This document shows positions 16,396 through 26,700 of a stretch of DNA of 40,695 nucleotides, one piece after another. A model generated the notes under the pieces. That model saw only the letters and a list, made by a program, of their open reading frames with translations, did no database searches and was not told where the DNA came from. Origin of the DNA: Gammaproteobacteria bacterium (GTDB lineage Bacteria; Pseudomonadota; Gammaproteobacteria; Poriferisulfidales; Poriferisulfidaceae); contig JAPPLD010000012.1 in assembly GCA_028819565.1 (NCBI GenBank), positions 1 to 40,695 of the forward strand, written 5' to 3'. How positions within the stretch are numbered: the first letter of the stretch is position 1; each line of letters opens with the position of its first letter. Position numbers and translations under genes: made by a program.

Positions 16396-17583
16396 GTGGC
16401 AGTCGATTTGCTGGAAGCGCGGGGCGGCGGGTCGGATCAGGCCGGGTTTGCCCCTTACGCGGCCAGCGAATCCAATTCGCTCGGGCGGCAGCATGCGGAG
16501 CCGCCAGACGAATTCAGGACGCTGTACCAGCGTGATTGCGACCGGATCATTCACTCGGCCGCTTTCCGCAGCCTGGAATACAAGACTCAGGTCATGGTGA
16601 ATCATGCGGATGGATCTTTCCGGACTCGACTGACGCACAGCATCGAAGTGGCCAAGCTGTCGCGCACGTTGGCGCGGGCCCTGCGCCTCAATGAAGATCT
16701 GTCCGAATCGATCGCACTGGCTCACGATCTGGGTCATACGCCATTCGGGCATGCCGGACAAGATGCGCTGGATGACTGCATGAAAGAGTATGGAGGATTC
16801 GAGCACAACCTGCAATCGTTGCGTGTAATCGACAAACTGGAGTACAAATACGCTGATTTTCGTGGCCTCAATCTGACTTTTGAGACACGTGAGGGAGTGC
16901 TGAAGCGCTGCCCGAAAGAAATCGCCAAAACTTTGGGTCCGCTGGGAGAACGTTTTCTGAAGGATGGTTCGCCGACCTTGGAGGCGCAGTTGGTGGATTT
17001 TGCCGATCAGATCGCATATACCAATCACGATTTGGACGACGGCTTGCGACTGGGTTTCCTGAATCTCAAGGAGGTGCGGGAATTGGCGCTGTTTTCCCGC
17101 GCCTATGACGAGGCGGAGAAAGCCTCGCCGAAGCTGTCGCGGCATGCCTTGTTGCATGAAGCCAACCGACGCATGATTACGGCCATGATGGTCGACCTGA
17201 TCCTCGCCACCCAAAAACGGATTGAACAAGCGCAACCGGACTCGCCGCAGGCCGTCCGTGCTTGTCCCGATCGATTGGCCGGATTCAGCGACGAGTTACG
17301 TGCCGAACTTGTGCCGGTGACGCGGTTGCTGCATGGGAAGTATTACTGCCACGATCATTTGGCGCAAGCCACCAACAAGGCGGTCGGCGTCATTCGGGAG
17401 TTGTTTCGTGCGTTCATGGATCGCCCGCAGTTACTGCCAACGGAATTGCATCAACAGGCCAGTGAAAAGAAAGAGGCTCGCGGTGAGGAGGGTCAGGCTC
17501 GGGTGATCGCCGATTACATTGCGAGCTTGAGTGACCGACACATTCTTGCGGAACATCGTAAGATTTTCGACATGACCGGATAA
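16396..17583 (+). CDS. dgt: dGTP triphosphohydrolase family protein (HD domain)
   Basis: The enzyme family splits dNTPs to nucleoside and triphosphate and can influence dNTP pools and phage resistance. The HD metal site is visible: RTRLTHSIEVAKLSR (first His), then ALAHDLGHTPFGHAG (HD pair) and a downstream aspartate in VDFADQIAYTNHDLDD. The 395-aa length fits the shorter Dgt class. The start is GTG four bases after aroB, with no strong ribosome-binding site, so it may depend on coupling. hsdM begins about 20 bases after its stop, so the restriction genes may share its transcript. Confidence 0.93.
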   Translation: MAVDLLEARGGGSDQAGFAPYAASESNSLGRQHAEPPDEFRTLYQRDCDRIIHSAAFRSLEYKTQVMVNHADGSFRTRLTHSIEVAKLSRTLARALRLNEDLSESIALAHDLGHTPFGHAGQDALDDCMKEYGGFEHNLQSLRVIDKLEYKYADFRGLNLTFETREGVLKRCPKEIAKTLGPLGERFLKDGSPTLEAQLVDFADQIAYTNHDLDDGLRLGFLNLKEVRELALFSRAYDEAEKASPKLSRHALLHEANRRMITAMMVDLILATQKRIEQAQPDSPQAVRACPDRLAGFSDELRAELVPVTRLLHGKYYCHDHLAQATNKAVGVIRELFRAFMDRPQLLPTELHQQASEKKEARGEEGQARVIADYIASLSDRHILAEHRKIFDMTG

Positions 17584-17603
17584 ATCCGAGTTTGTCCAGC
17601 CCG

Positions 17604-19757
17604 ATGACCCACAGCGAGATCGTCAATTTTCTTTGGGAGGCCGCGGATTTCATCCGGGACTTTTTCAAGCGTGGAAAATACCAGGACGTGATTCTCCCGC
17701 TGACCGTCCTGCGTCGGCTTGACTGTGTTTTGGCCCCAACGAAGGAAGAAGTCCTGAAGCGAAAGGCGAAACTTAGCAAGAGCGGGCTCAGGAACCTGGA
17801 TGACCAACTGAATGCGGCCTCGGGATTCGCGTTCTACAACACCTCCCGCTTCGACTTCGGCCTGTTGCTCGGCGATGCTCCGCAAGCTGCGGCCAACCTC
17901 AGGAACTATATTGCGGGCTTCAGCAGCAATATGCGCGAGGTGATCGGGCACTTCGATTTCGACAACACGATCAGCAAGCTGGACGAGGCGGGATTGCTGT
18001 TCCAGGTCTTGGAGCATTTCGGCTCCGTGGACCTGCATCCGGACCGGATCGACAACCCGACCATGGGGATGATCTTTGAAGAACTGATCCGCCGGTTCAA
18101 CGAGGCGCTGGACGAAAATCCCGGAGAGCACTTCACGCCGCGCGATGTCGTCCACCTGATGGTCGATCTCATGCTGTCGGGCGACGAAGAAAAGGTGGCG
18201 CGCAAAGGGGCGGTGCAGACGATTTACGACCCATGCTGCGGTTCGGGTGGCCTGTTGATGATCGCCAAGGAGCATATTGTTCAGGGGGTACGGGAGGGTG
18301 AAAAACAGCCTGTCAGGCCGCCGATCAACCCCTATGCCGAGGTCTACCTTTTCGGACAGGAAGTGAACCCGGAGACCTGGGCGATCTCGAAATCAGACTT
18401 TTTCATGAAGGACCCGAGCGGACGCGATGCCAACAATATTGCATTCGGCAGCACGCTGTCCCGCGATCGACATGCAGACGCGACATTCGACTATCTGATC
18501 GCCAATCCTCCTTACGGGAAAAAGTGGAGGGCGGATGAGGAAGCGGTTCGGAGCGAGCATGAACGGGGAGAGGCGGGCCGGTTTGCCCCGGGTCTGCCCC
18601 GCATCAGCGATGGGCAGACCCTGTTCCTGCTTCACATGCTCAAGAAGGCCAGGTCCCCGGACCAGGGTGGGGCGCGAATCGCGATCATCATGAACGGGTC
18701 GCCGCTTTTCACGGGGGATGCAGGCAGCGGAGAGAGCGAAATCCGCCGGTTCGTCATGGAAAACGATCACCTGGAGGCGCTCATCGCATTGCCCGAGCAG
18801 TTGTTCTACAACACGGGCATTGCAACGTACATTTGGCTCCTGACCAACCGCAAAGCGCCTAGGCGCGAAGGGAAGGTGTTGTTGGTGGATGCGACTTCCT
18901 TCTGGACATCCATGCCGAAAAGCCTAGGAGAGAAGCGGCGAGAGATTCCGCATGAGAGAGCGCGGGACATACTGAAACTGGTTGAAGGATTTAAGGATGG
19001 CGAGGTCCGTGAAATTGAGGCAGAGGGAGAGAGAGAGGAAAAAGTCGTCAGCCGTGTTTTTCCGGTGGCGCAATTTGGTTATCGAAAGATCACGGTGGAA
19101 CGCCCGCTGCGGCTCAATTTTCAGGCAAACCCGGAGCGTTTGAGCCGTTTGGAGGATCAGAAGGCTTTCCAGAATCTGGTCCAGTCGAAGAGGCGGGGCA
19201 AGGCCAAAGGCGAGGAAGAGGCCCAAGGCCGGGAACGGCAGCAAGAGATTCGAAGTCTGCTGGATTCACTGGGAATCACGGTCTGTAAGGATCGCTCGGA
19301 GTTTCTGGAGGTGCTTGATGCCAGGGCTGGCGAAGCCAAGATAAAATTGTCGGGTGCACTGAAGAAAGCCATTATTGCGGCACTCTGCGAACGTGACGAG
19401 AGCGCCGAAATCTGTCGGGACGCGCAGGGCAATCCGGAGCCTGACCCGGATTTGCGCGACACCGAACGGGTGCCGCTTCCCGAGGAAGAGGATTTGGCGG
19501 ATGAGGACGGAATTACGGCAAGCGTGCAGGAATTTTTCACTCGCGAGGTGGTTCCACACGTGCCTGATGCCTGGGTTGATACATCGAAGCGCGACCCGAA
19601 GGACGGCAAAGTGGGCATGATTGGCTACGAGATCAATTTCAACCGGTATTTCTACCGGCCTGTATCACCCCGGTCGCTTTCCGAGATTCAGGCTGACATC
19701 AAGGCCGCGGAGCGGGAAATCATGGAAATGCTGGCCGCGCTGGATTCAGAAATTTAA
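17604..19757 (+). CDS. hsdM: Type I restriction-modification methyltransferase subunit
   Basis: HsdM methylates adenine in the site chosen by HsdS and is needed for both modification and restriction. The N-terminal HsdM_N part (MTHSEIVNFLWEAADFIRDF, LRRLDCVLAPTKEEV) is followed by the SAM-binding DPCCGSGG at 209-216 and the catalytic NPPY at 301-304. The C-terminal 200 residues are charged and variable. The length is 717 aa from the ATG at 17604; a TTG four codons upstream is also in frame. The next hsd gene is separated by abiEi, abiEii and a protease. Confidence 0.96.
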   Translation: MTHSEIVNFLWEAADFIRDFFKRGKYQDVILPLTVLRRLDCVLAPTKEEVLKRKAKLSKSGLRNLDDQLNAASGFAFYNTSRFDFGLLLGDAPQAAANLRNYIAGFSSNMREVIGHFDFDNTISKLDEAGLLFQVLEHFGSVDLHPDRIDNPTMGMIFEELIRRFNEALDENPGEHFTPRDVVHLMVDLMLSGDEEKVARKGAVQTIYDPCCGSGGLLMIAKEHIVQGVREGEKQPVRPPINPYAEVYLFGQEVNPETWAISKSDFFMKDPSGRDANNIAFGSTLSRDRHADATFDYLIANPPYGKKWRADEEAVRSEHERGEAGRFAPGLPRISDGQTLFLLHMLKKARSPDQGGARIAIIMNGSPLFTGDAGSGESEIRRFVMENDHLEALIALPEQLFYNTGIATYIWLLTNRKAPRREGKVLLVDATSFWTSMPKSLGEKRREIPHERARDILKLVEGFKDGEVREIEAEGEREEKVVSRVFPVAQFGYRKITVERPLRLNFQANPERLSRLEDQKAFQNLVQSKRRGKAKGEEEAQGRERQQEIRSLLDSLGITVCKDRSEFLEVLDARAGEAKIKLSGALKKAIIAALCERDESAEICRDAQGNPEPDPDLRDTERVPLPEEEDLADEDGITASVQEFFTREVVPHVPDAWVDTSKRDPKDGKVGMIGYEINFNRYFYRPVSPRSLSEIQADIKAAEREIMEMLAALDSEI

Positions 19758-19776
19758 AAAATAATCATTTCTATGT

Positions 19777-19805
19777 AAGTGCCAACATTTTAAACACTAT
19801 ATAAT
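19777..19805 (+). promoter_or_regulatory. Candidate abiE promoter with inverted repeat
   Basis: A perfect TATAAT (19800-19805) lies close before the abiEi start in an AT-rich gap. AAGTG (about 19777-19781) and CACT (19795-19798) form short inverted arms just upstream, where AbiEi-type antitoxins are expected to bind and repress. The -35 region is poor. Confidence 0.35.
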
Positions 19806-19811
19806 AACGCC

Positions 19812-20438
19812 ATGTCCAGCATGGCCGATTATCAGACGCTTCAGGGCGCAGACTTGGGAGCTTTTTTCCGCGCCCGGGATGCCGTTGCGCTCGGAATCCA
19901 TCCTAGGCGGCTCGGGGGCTTGGTATCCGAAGGGTACATAGAGAAATACGGACGCGGTCTTTACCGGTTCCGCGATTCCGAGGCTAAAGCCTTGGAACTC
20001 GAATCCTACGTCATGCTTTCAACTGCCGTACCCAATGCGATTATCTGCCTGGCGTCAGCGCTTTCAATCCATGAAATCGGAACGCAGTCGCCAAGCCAGG
20101 TATGGTTTGCCATAGACCGAAAGGCCCGGATGCCGCGTAATCTTCCAATCCAGTCGCGCATCGTTCGTTTTTCGGGTGCCATGCTGACTTACGGGGTCGA
20201 AGATCGCATGGCGCAGGGGGTGTCTTTCCGCATCACCTCGCCAGCCCGGACGATTGTCGACTGCTTCCGCTATCGCAGGACATGCGGTCTCGATATTGCG
20301 CTGGAGGCCCTATATGACGTCATACGTGGACGGGACATTTCGGTGGATGAAATCGAACGCGCGGCCGAAGTCTGCCGAGTGCGGACGGTGATTGCTCCCT
20401 ACATTGATGCGTTCGGATGGATAGATTCACTCGGTTGA
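19812..20438 (+). CDS. abiEi: AbiEi-family antitoxin/transcriptional regulator
   Basis: The 208-aa product matches AbiEi: an N-terminal winged-helix domain (residues about 15-60, ARDAVALGIHPRRLGGLVSEGYIEKYGRGLYRF), then a C-terminal antitoxin domain with CLASALSIHEIGTQSPSQVWFAI and ITSPARTIVDCFRYR. AbiE systems stop phage growth; AbiEi both represses the operon and counters AbiEii. The start at 19812 has an alternative ATG three codons in. Its end overlaps abiEii by 22 bases. The pair interrupts the hsdM-hsdS order. Confidence 0.92.
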   Translation: MSSMADYQTLQGADLGAFFRARDAVALGIHPRRLGGLVSEGYIEKYGRGLYRFRDSEAKALELESYVMLSTAVPNAIICLASALSIHEIGTQSPSQVWFAIDRKARMPRNLPIQSRIVRFSGAMLTYGVEDRMAQGVSFRITSPARTIVDCFRYRRTCGLDIALEALYDVIRGRDISVDEIERAAEVCRVRTVIAPYIDAFGWIDSLG

Positions 20439-21352
20439 AGAACGTCCCGGCTTCGATTCGGGACAGGCTGAAAACCAGAAACCGAGAAATAGGCGGGGTT
20501 TTCGAACTCACGATGCGGCGATATGCGGGGGAGCGGTTTTTCTACCGCTTGGGGGCCTCTGAGCATCGCGACAAATTCGTCCTGAAAGGCGCCATGCTTC
20601 TCCTGGTTTGGGGAGAGACGGTAGCTCGGCCGACGCGGGACATTGACTTCACTGGACTTGGAAGTTCGCAGGCTGAAGACTTGGGCTCGGTTATTCGCGA
20701 CATTTGTTCGATTCCTTGCCCGGAGGATGGGATTACCTTTGATTGCGAGGATATGGAAATCCGTGTCATCCGACCGGAGGACAAGTACGATGGCTTGCAG
20801 GCCCGTTTCAAGGCGATACTGGATGGTGCACGTATCCCGATGCAAATGGATGTCGGGTTTTGGGATACCATCAACCCGCCACCGAGCGATGCCGAATACC
20901 CAGTCCTGCTTGATGGCCCAAAACCACGAATCTGGATCTATCCTAGAGAATCCGTCATTGCTGAAAAGTGCAATGCGCTGGCCACGCATCGGGGCAGATA
21001 CAATCGGCACAAGGACCTCTACGATATCTACGGATTCGCTTCACATTTTCCTTTTGACGGCAGATGTCTTATAAACGCCATGAACGCTACTTTTGAACAG
21101 CGGGGCACGATGGTGACTAAAAATCTCCCAGCCGGTTTGATGCCGGAGTTCTATGCTGATGCGGTTCGGGGTGCATTGTGGCGCGAGTATCTGGATCGTG
21201 ATCGTCTTTTGGGGGCACCGAGAGATTTCGGGAAAACAGGTGAACTGATTCTGTCGTTCCTTGTGGAGCCATGGAATGCGCTTGCGCGAGCAGACACGTT
21301 CGCTGGGATTTGGGCAGAGGGTGGCCCTTGGCACATTGACGGAGAATCATAA
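20417..21352 (+). CDS. abiEii: AbiEii-family nucleotidyltransferase toxin
   Basis: The 311-aa protein has the nucleotidyltransferase motif of AbiEii: KFVLKGAM at 54-60, then RPTRDIDFTG with acidic residues D75 and D77, and later QMDVGFWD and RESVIAEKCNAL, where a further acidic and a lysine are expected. Related toxins attach nucleotides to tRNA acceptor ends or to themselves. The activity here is inferred from the family. All motifs appear intact. It is translated from inside the abiEi end, and the protease gene begins 43 bases after its stop. Confidence 0.92.
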   Translation: MDRFTRLKNVPASIRDRLKTRNREIGGVFELTMRRYAGERFFYRLGASEHRDKFVLKGAMLLLVWGETVARPTRDIDFTGLGSSQAEDLGSVIRDICSIPCPEDGITFDCEDMEIRVIRPEDKYDGLQARFKAILDGARIPMQMDVGFWDTINPPPSDAEYPVLLDGPKPRIWIYPRESVIAEKCNALATHRGRYNRHKDLYDIYGFASHFPFDGRCLINAMNATFEQRGTMVTKNLPAGLMPEFYADAVRGALWREYLDRDRLLGAPRDFGKTGELILSFLVEPWNALARADTFAGIWAEGGPWHIDGES

Positions 21353-21394
21353 CCTGGAAGTTACATTATCCACCTACCTAATGAAAAAAACAGG

Positions 21395-22294
21395 ATGAAC
21401 GAGAAAGGCGGACACGAGTTCAAGAGGTTCTTCGACGGTCTTTCTGGGGTATCCCGGTATATAAGGATGTACTTTGGACAGACACCGCTTGCAAGCGGAA
21501 CCTGTTTCTTTGTCATGTCCGCGGATGGACCAGTACTTGTCACCAACCGCCATAATTTCACCGGTCGCGACAACATCACTGGCAAGTTGCTCCACAAGGG
21601 ATGCGGTATACCGAACCATGCGGTTGTTACATTGCACGGTCCGGAGGAAGTCCACTATCACATCGACTTAGTTGATCACACAAATCCCGAAATGCCATCT
21701 TGGACCGAACATCCTACATTGGGTGCCAAGGCTGACATCGTAGCTCTACCCGTCAAGGAAATGGCGAATATCATAGGAGAAGCGAACAGTGTTTCGCTGG
21801 AGAAGAGCGTTTCATTGCAGGCCGATTGGCACAGGTGGGATGTGGGTAGCGAATTGCAGGTCATCGGATACCCTTACGGCCAAATAGGGGGGCCGTTTCC
21901 GATATGGTCAAAGGGCTTCATCGCATCAGAGCCGGATGTAGACATTGCAGGCTTGCCCATATTCCTCATCGACTGCAAATCACGCACTGGTCAATCAGGT
22001 TCTCCCGTGTGGGCACGGTTCAAAACGGGAGATATCGTTACGTATAAGGAAAAGGATTATCAGGCAAAACAAACGATAAACTATTTCCTTGGCACTTATT
22101 CTGGCAGATTGCATCGTGACTCAGATCTGGGGCTGGTGTGGAAGCGAAGTTGCATAGAGGAACTCGTGAATCACGCAATAACTCATGGGGCTCAACACCG
22201 AATGGATCTACGACGCCATCGTTTTTCTGCGTCATTCAGCAAGGAATTCAGTTTGGATCGCTTCATTAGCGATGACTTCGAGGAAGTAGAGTAA
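21395..22294 (+). CDS. Trypsin-like serine protease inside the type I RM locus
   Basis: The 299-aa product shows a trypsin-like triad in order: histidine 53 in VLVTNRHNF, aspartate 114 in KADIVALPV, and serine 201 in GQSGSPVW. A GSELQVIGYPYG segment before the serine fits chymotrypsin-fold proteins related to DegP. There is no signal peptide, so it should act in the cytoplasm. No PDZ or other domain is attached. The context (between AbiEii and HsdS) suggests a defence role, for instance cleaving a partner on infection, but no substrate can be seen. Only about 14 bases separate it from hsdS, so the two are probably co-transcribed. Confidence 0.82.
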   Translation: MNEKGGHEFKRFFDGLSGVSRYIRMYFGQTPLASGTCFFVMSADGPVLVTNRHNFTGRDNITGKLLHKGCGIPNHAVVTLHGPEEVHYHIDLVDHTNPEMPSWTEHPTLGAKADIVALPVKEMANIIGEANSVSLEKSVSLQADWHRWDVGSELQVIGYPYGQIGGPFPIWSKGFIASEPDVDIAGLPIFLIDCKSRTGQSGSPVWARFKTGDIVTYKEKDYQAKQTINYFLGTYSGRLHRDSDLGLVWKRSCIEELVNHAITHGAQHRMDLRRHRFSASFSKEFSLDRFISDDFEEVE

Positions 22295-22307
22295 ACGGGG
22301 ATTCGAG

Positions 22308-23729
22308 GTGTTGGTGGCAATCGAGATGACCAAGAGAATGATACGTTCACCAGGAAATCCTGTAGCAAACTTTCCCCAATCTTCCACAGGTATAGGGGGT
22401 TATGCCCCGTACTCAGACTACAAAGACTCAGGCATTGAGTGGCTGGGTAAGATTCCGGCGCATTGGGGGATGAAGCGGCTTAAGTATTCAGCATTCATCA
22501 ACAGTGACACTCTGCCAGAGACAACTGATCCGGATTTTGTCATGTCCTATATAGACATAGGCAATGTCGATCCATATTTCGGGGTCGTTTCATCAGAGGA
22601 AATGACTTTCCAAAATGCTCCTAGCCGCGCTCGCCGGATTGTTCATGATGGTGACACGATTATCTCCACTGTCCGTACCTACTTAGGAGCGATAGCACTA
22701 ATTCATGATTTGACTCCTAACACTATCGTGTCGACTGGCTTTGCAACGATTAGGCCACATAAATCTGTTCCCAAATTTATGTCGTATGTGTTACGAGAGG
22801 CAGGCTTTGTTGGAGAGATTGTTGCTCGTTCGGTGGGGGTGAGTTATCCCGCAGTAAATGCTTCAGAGGTTGGAGATATTTCGATTCCGCTACCAGATTT
22901 GAGAGAGCAACAAGCCATTGCCACGTACCTCGATCGCGAAACCAAAAAAATTGATGCGCTGATTGAAAAACAGGAGCAGCTAATCAATCTCCTTAAAGAA
23001 AAGCGTACCGCCCTTATCAGCCACGCTGTCACTAAAGGCCTGAATCCAGATGCTCCGCTGAAAGATTCGGGCATTGAGTGGCTGGGCGAGATTCCGGCGC
23101 ATTGGGGGGTTACAGCAGCCAAAAAGCAATTTTCGATTCAGTTGGGAAAAATGCTGCAAAAAAGCCCGACTAGAAGAGGTGATACAGAAGTCCCTTACCT
23201 TAAAGCACGACACGTCCAATGGTTTTCGGTTGATGCTTCGTCTTTGCCTACCATGTGGATTGGCGAAAGAGAATCCGAAAAATATTGTGTTCAGGAGGGT
23301 GACCTTGTTGTGTGTGAGGGCGGTGAGGGTGGGCGTTGTGGACTAGTGCAAAAAGTGCCTGACAATTGCATCATTCAGAATGCGTTGCACAGAGTGCGGG
23401 AAGCCAAAAATGGAGAAAGCCGGGTTGAATACCTTCAATATGTCATTAGTGCGGTTTCATCGGCAAAATGGTTCGACGCAACCAATAGTAAAGCCACTAT
23501 TGCGCATTTCACTAAAGATAAATTTAACGAGTTATCTATACCAGTTCCTTCCCATGCCGAACAATGCTCTATCGCCACTTTCCTTGACCGAGAGACGGCG
23601 AAAATCGATACGCTGATTTCCAAAATCCACCAAACTATAGAGTTGCAGAAAGAATCACGTTCTGCGCTGATTACGGCCGCGGTCACCGGTAAAATGGATG
23701 TCCGACAGAAATCCATTTCCACCGCATAA
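22308..23729 (+). CDS. hsdS: Type I restriction-modification specificity subunit
   Basis: HsdS sets the DNA target of the RM complex. The protein has the two-fold layout: TRD1 beginning with the YKDSGIEWLGKIPAHWG motif, a central coiled coil (TYLDRETKKIDALIEKQEQLINLLKEKRTALISHAV, within residues about 200-240), TRD2 beginning with LKDSGIEWLGEIPAHWG, and a second coiled coil at the end (TFLDRETAKIDTLISKIHQT). The two TRD starts are nearly identical in DNA. The start is GTG at 22308, with alternatives at 22314 (GTG) and 22326 (ATG). The length is 473 aa. The different TRDs imply a bipartite asymmetric target. Confidence 0.95.
   Translation: MLVAIEMTKRMIRSPGNPVANFPQSSTGIGGYAPYSDYKDSGIEWLGKIPAHWGMKRLKYSAFINSDTLPETTDPDFVMSYIDIGNVDPYFGVVSSEEMTFQNAPSRARRIVHDGDTIISTVRTYLGAIALIHDLTPNTIVSTGFATIRPHKSVPKFMSYVLREAGFVGEIVARSVGVSYPAVNASEVGDISIPLPDLREQQAIATYLDRETKKIDALIEKQEQLINLLKEKRTALISHAVTKGLNPDAPLKDSGIEWLGEIPAHWGVTAAKKQFSIQLGKMLQKSPTRRGDTEVPYLKARHVQWFSVDASSLPTMWIGERESEKYCVQEGDLVVCEGGEGGRCGLVQKVPDNCIIQNALHRVREAKNGESRVEYLQYVISAVSSAKWFDATNSKATIAHFTKDKFNELSIPVPSHAEQCSIATFLDRETAKIDTLISKIHQTIELQKESRSALITAAVTGKMDVRQKSISTA
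22422..22469 (+). repeat. Intragenic hsdS repeat, copy 1
   Basis: Forty-eight bases encoding KDSGIEWLGKIPAHWG match 23061-23108 with about four mismatches. They mark the start of the first target-recognition domain and could serve as a recombination site for swapping domains. Confidence 0.85.
23061..23108 (+). repeat. Intragenic hsdS repeat, copy 2
   Basis: This is the partner of 22422-22469, encoding KDSGIEWLGEIPAHWG at the start of the second target-recognition domain. Confidence 0.85.
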
Positions 23730-23767
23730 AAACACGTCTCCACTGGCGTAGTACTGGTCTTTTTCGC

Positions 23768-26700
23768 ATGAACACCGAAGTCTCCGAGCGTACCTTTGAA
23801 AATGCTATAGAAGCCGTTTTGCTACAAAACTGTTCCGGTGATGAGTGGGGAAGAGAGCCGGGTGGTTACTATAAACGTCAACAGGGAGGCTACATCCGAG
23901 ATCTATGCCTATTGAGCAACGATGTCCTGAATTTTGTGCAGACCACGCAACCGAGAGAGTGGGAGAAACTCTCACAGCGCCATGGCGACGATGTGGAAGG
24001 GCAGTTTTTGGTTCGCCTGAGTTCCGAGGTCAAAAAGCGCGGCTCGCTAGATGTTTTGCGGCACGGCGTGAAGGACATGGGCTGCGAATTCCGTTTGGCT
24101 TATTTCCGGCCCGCGAGCGGGCTCAACGAAGAAACCCGACGTCTGTACCAGGCGAACATTTTCTCAGTGGTGCGCCAACTCCACTACAGCCTGAAGAATG
24201 AGAACAGCCTAGACTTGGTGCTGTTTCTGAACGGTCTCCCGATCTTCACCGCCGAATTGAAAAACCCTCTGACCGGACAAACCGTCAGGGACGCAACCCG
24301 GCAATACAGAAAGGATCGTGATCCGCGCGAGCCTCTGTTCGCCAGCGGCCGATGTCTTGCGCATTTCGCGGTGGACCCGGAATGGGTCTACGTGACTACT
24401 CGTCTGGACAAAGACGGGACACGATTCCTGCCCTTCAACCAGGGAAAATTCGGAGGTGCCGGAAATCCTCCCGTTCCTCCGACGAAGGCAGGCTACGCCA
24501 CCGCCTATCTGTGGGAGGAAACCTGGTCGCGTGACAGCGTGCTTGACCTGATCCAGCGGTTTGTCCATGAAGTCAAGGATGCAGGCGGGCATGGCCGCAA
24601 TACCGGCAAACGGCAGTTGATCTTCCCCCGCTATCAGCAACTTGATTGTGTACGCCGTCTTGTGCGGAGTGCATATCGGGAAGGAGCGGGACAGCATTAC
24701 CTGATCCAGCATTCGGCCGGAAGCGGCAAAAGTTTCACGATTGCGTGGCTTGCCCACCAGTTGTCCACCTTGCACGGCGCCGACAACCGGCGCATCTTCG
24801 ACTCGATCATCGTCGTGACGGACCGGCGCATCCTGGACCGTCAACTCCAGGAGAACATCAGGCAGTTCGAGCAGACGCTGGGCGTTGTCGAGAACATCAA
24901 CACGACTTCCCACCAACTCAAAGACGCCCTTGAATCTGGCAAGACCATCATCGTCACTACGCTTCAGAAATTCCCGGTCATTGCCAGCCAGATCGGGGAC
25001 CTGCCGGGCCGGCGCTTCGCCCTGATTATTGACGAGGCCCATTCATCGCAATCGGGAGAGTCCAGCAAAAGCCTCAAGGCGACACTCTCGACTTCTTCTC
25101 TTGAGGATGCTGAAGCAACGGAAGCCCAGGCGGAGACTCCGGAAGAAGAGATAGAGAGCACCATTCTGGATGAAATCAGAAACCGCGGCCGTCAGCCGAA
25201 TCTTTCGACTTTCGCATTTACGGCCACCCCCAAATCCAAGACGCTGGAGCTGTTCGGGCAGAAACGCCCGGACGGTCAATTCGAACCCTTCCACATCTAT
25301 ACCATGCGCCAAGCCATAGAAGAGGGATTCATTCTTGACGTTTTGGCGAATTACACGACGTGCAAGGCTTACTGGACGCTCTGGAAAACAGTCGAAAATG
25401 ACCCGCACTACGACAAACGGAAGGCCACCCATCTTCTGAAGTCCTACGTGGAACACAACCCGCATGCGATTGAGACGAAAGTCCGCATCATGGTGGAGCA
25501 TTTCACCGGGAATACGGCCGGCGAAATCAGGAACCGGGCAAAGGCGATGATCGTCACCCGGTCACGCCTGCATGCGGTGCGCTACAAGCTGGCCATGGAC
25601 CGACATCTGGCGGGGCAGGGGCATTCGTTCAAGGCGTTGGTGGCCTTCTCGGGCAAAGTCGAAGACGCGGGGCAGTCCTACACGGAATCCGGCATGAACG
25701 GGGTATCTGAAGCGCAGACCGCCGCAACATTCTCAGAGCCGGAATATCGATTCCTGATTGTTGCAAACAAGTTCCAGACTGGGTTTGACCAGCCGCATCT
25801 CCACACCATGTACGTCGACAAGAAACTAAGCGGCGTCAACGCCGTACAGACGCTTTCCCGGCTTAATCGAACGCATCCCAACAAGTCTAACACCCTGGTG
25901 CTGGATTTCGCCAACGAAGCCGATGAAATCAAAGCGGCTTTCGATCCCTATTACGAAGCGACCTTGCTATCGGAGGAGACCGATCCCAACCTGCTTTACC
26001 AGACCCAGACGCGCTTGGGCGATTATCCCGTCTATGCCAAGGAGGATGTCGACGGGTTTGCCGAAATCTATTTCAGTCGCAAAGGCACCCAGAGTCGGCT
26101 GTATGCCATATTGAAGCCTTCCGTTGAACGTTTCGATGTCCTCAATGAAGACGAGAGAAACAGATTCCGAAAGGAGCTGACCAGTTATATACGTCTCTAC
26201 GCATTTCTGGCACAAGTCCTCACCTTTGCCGACCCCGATCTGGAGAAGTTGTACGTCTTTGCACGGCATTTACGGAGTTTACTGCCCCCTGACTCGGATG
26301 AATTTCCTTTTGACGTGCGCGACAAGATCGACATGGAATCGTATCGTGTCGCGGAGACAGGCAGCGGCGCGATCGAATTGGAGCGAGGCCCCGGCAGATT
26401 GGATCCCATCACCGAAAAGGAGCCGTATGGCTCCTTGCCTGAAGACGTCGAGGCTCTTTCTCAGATTATTTCTGAATTGAATGAGCGGTTTGGCACGGAG
26501 CTGACTTCGGAGCACAGCACTACGCTCGGGCAGATGATGGAAAAGCTGGAAGAGGATGCGACTCTGGATGCGACTGCGCGCGTCAATACAAGGGAGAACG
26601 TGCGATTGGCCTTTGACCGAAAGGTCGACAAGGTGATCCAGGAGATTGTCGACACCAACTTCGACCTGTACAAGCGAATCACTGACGACCAGGACTTCGG

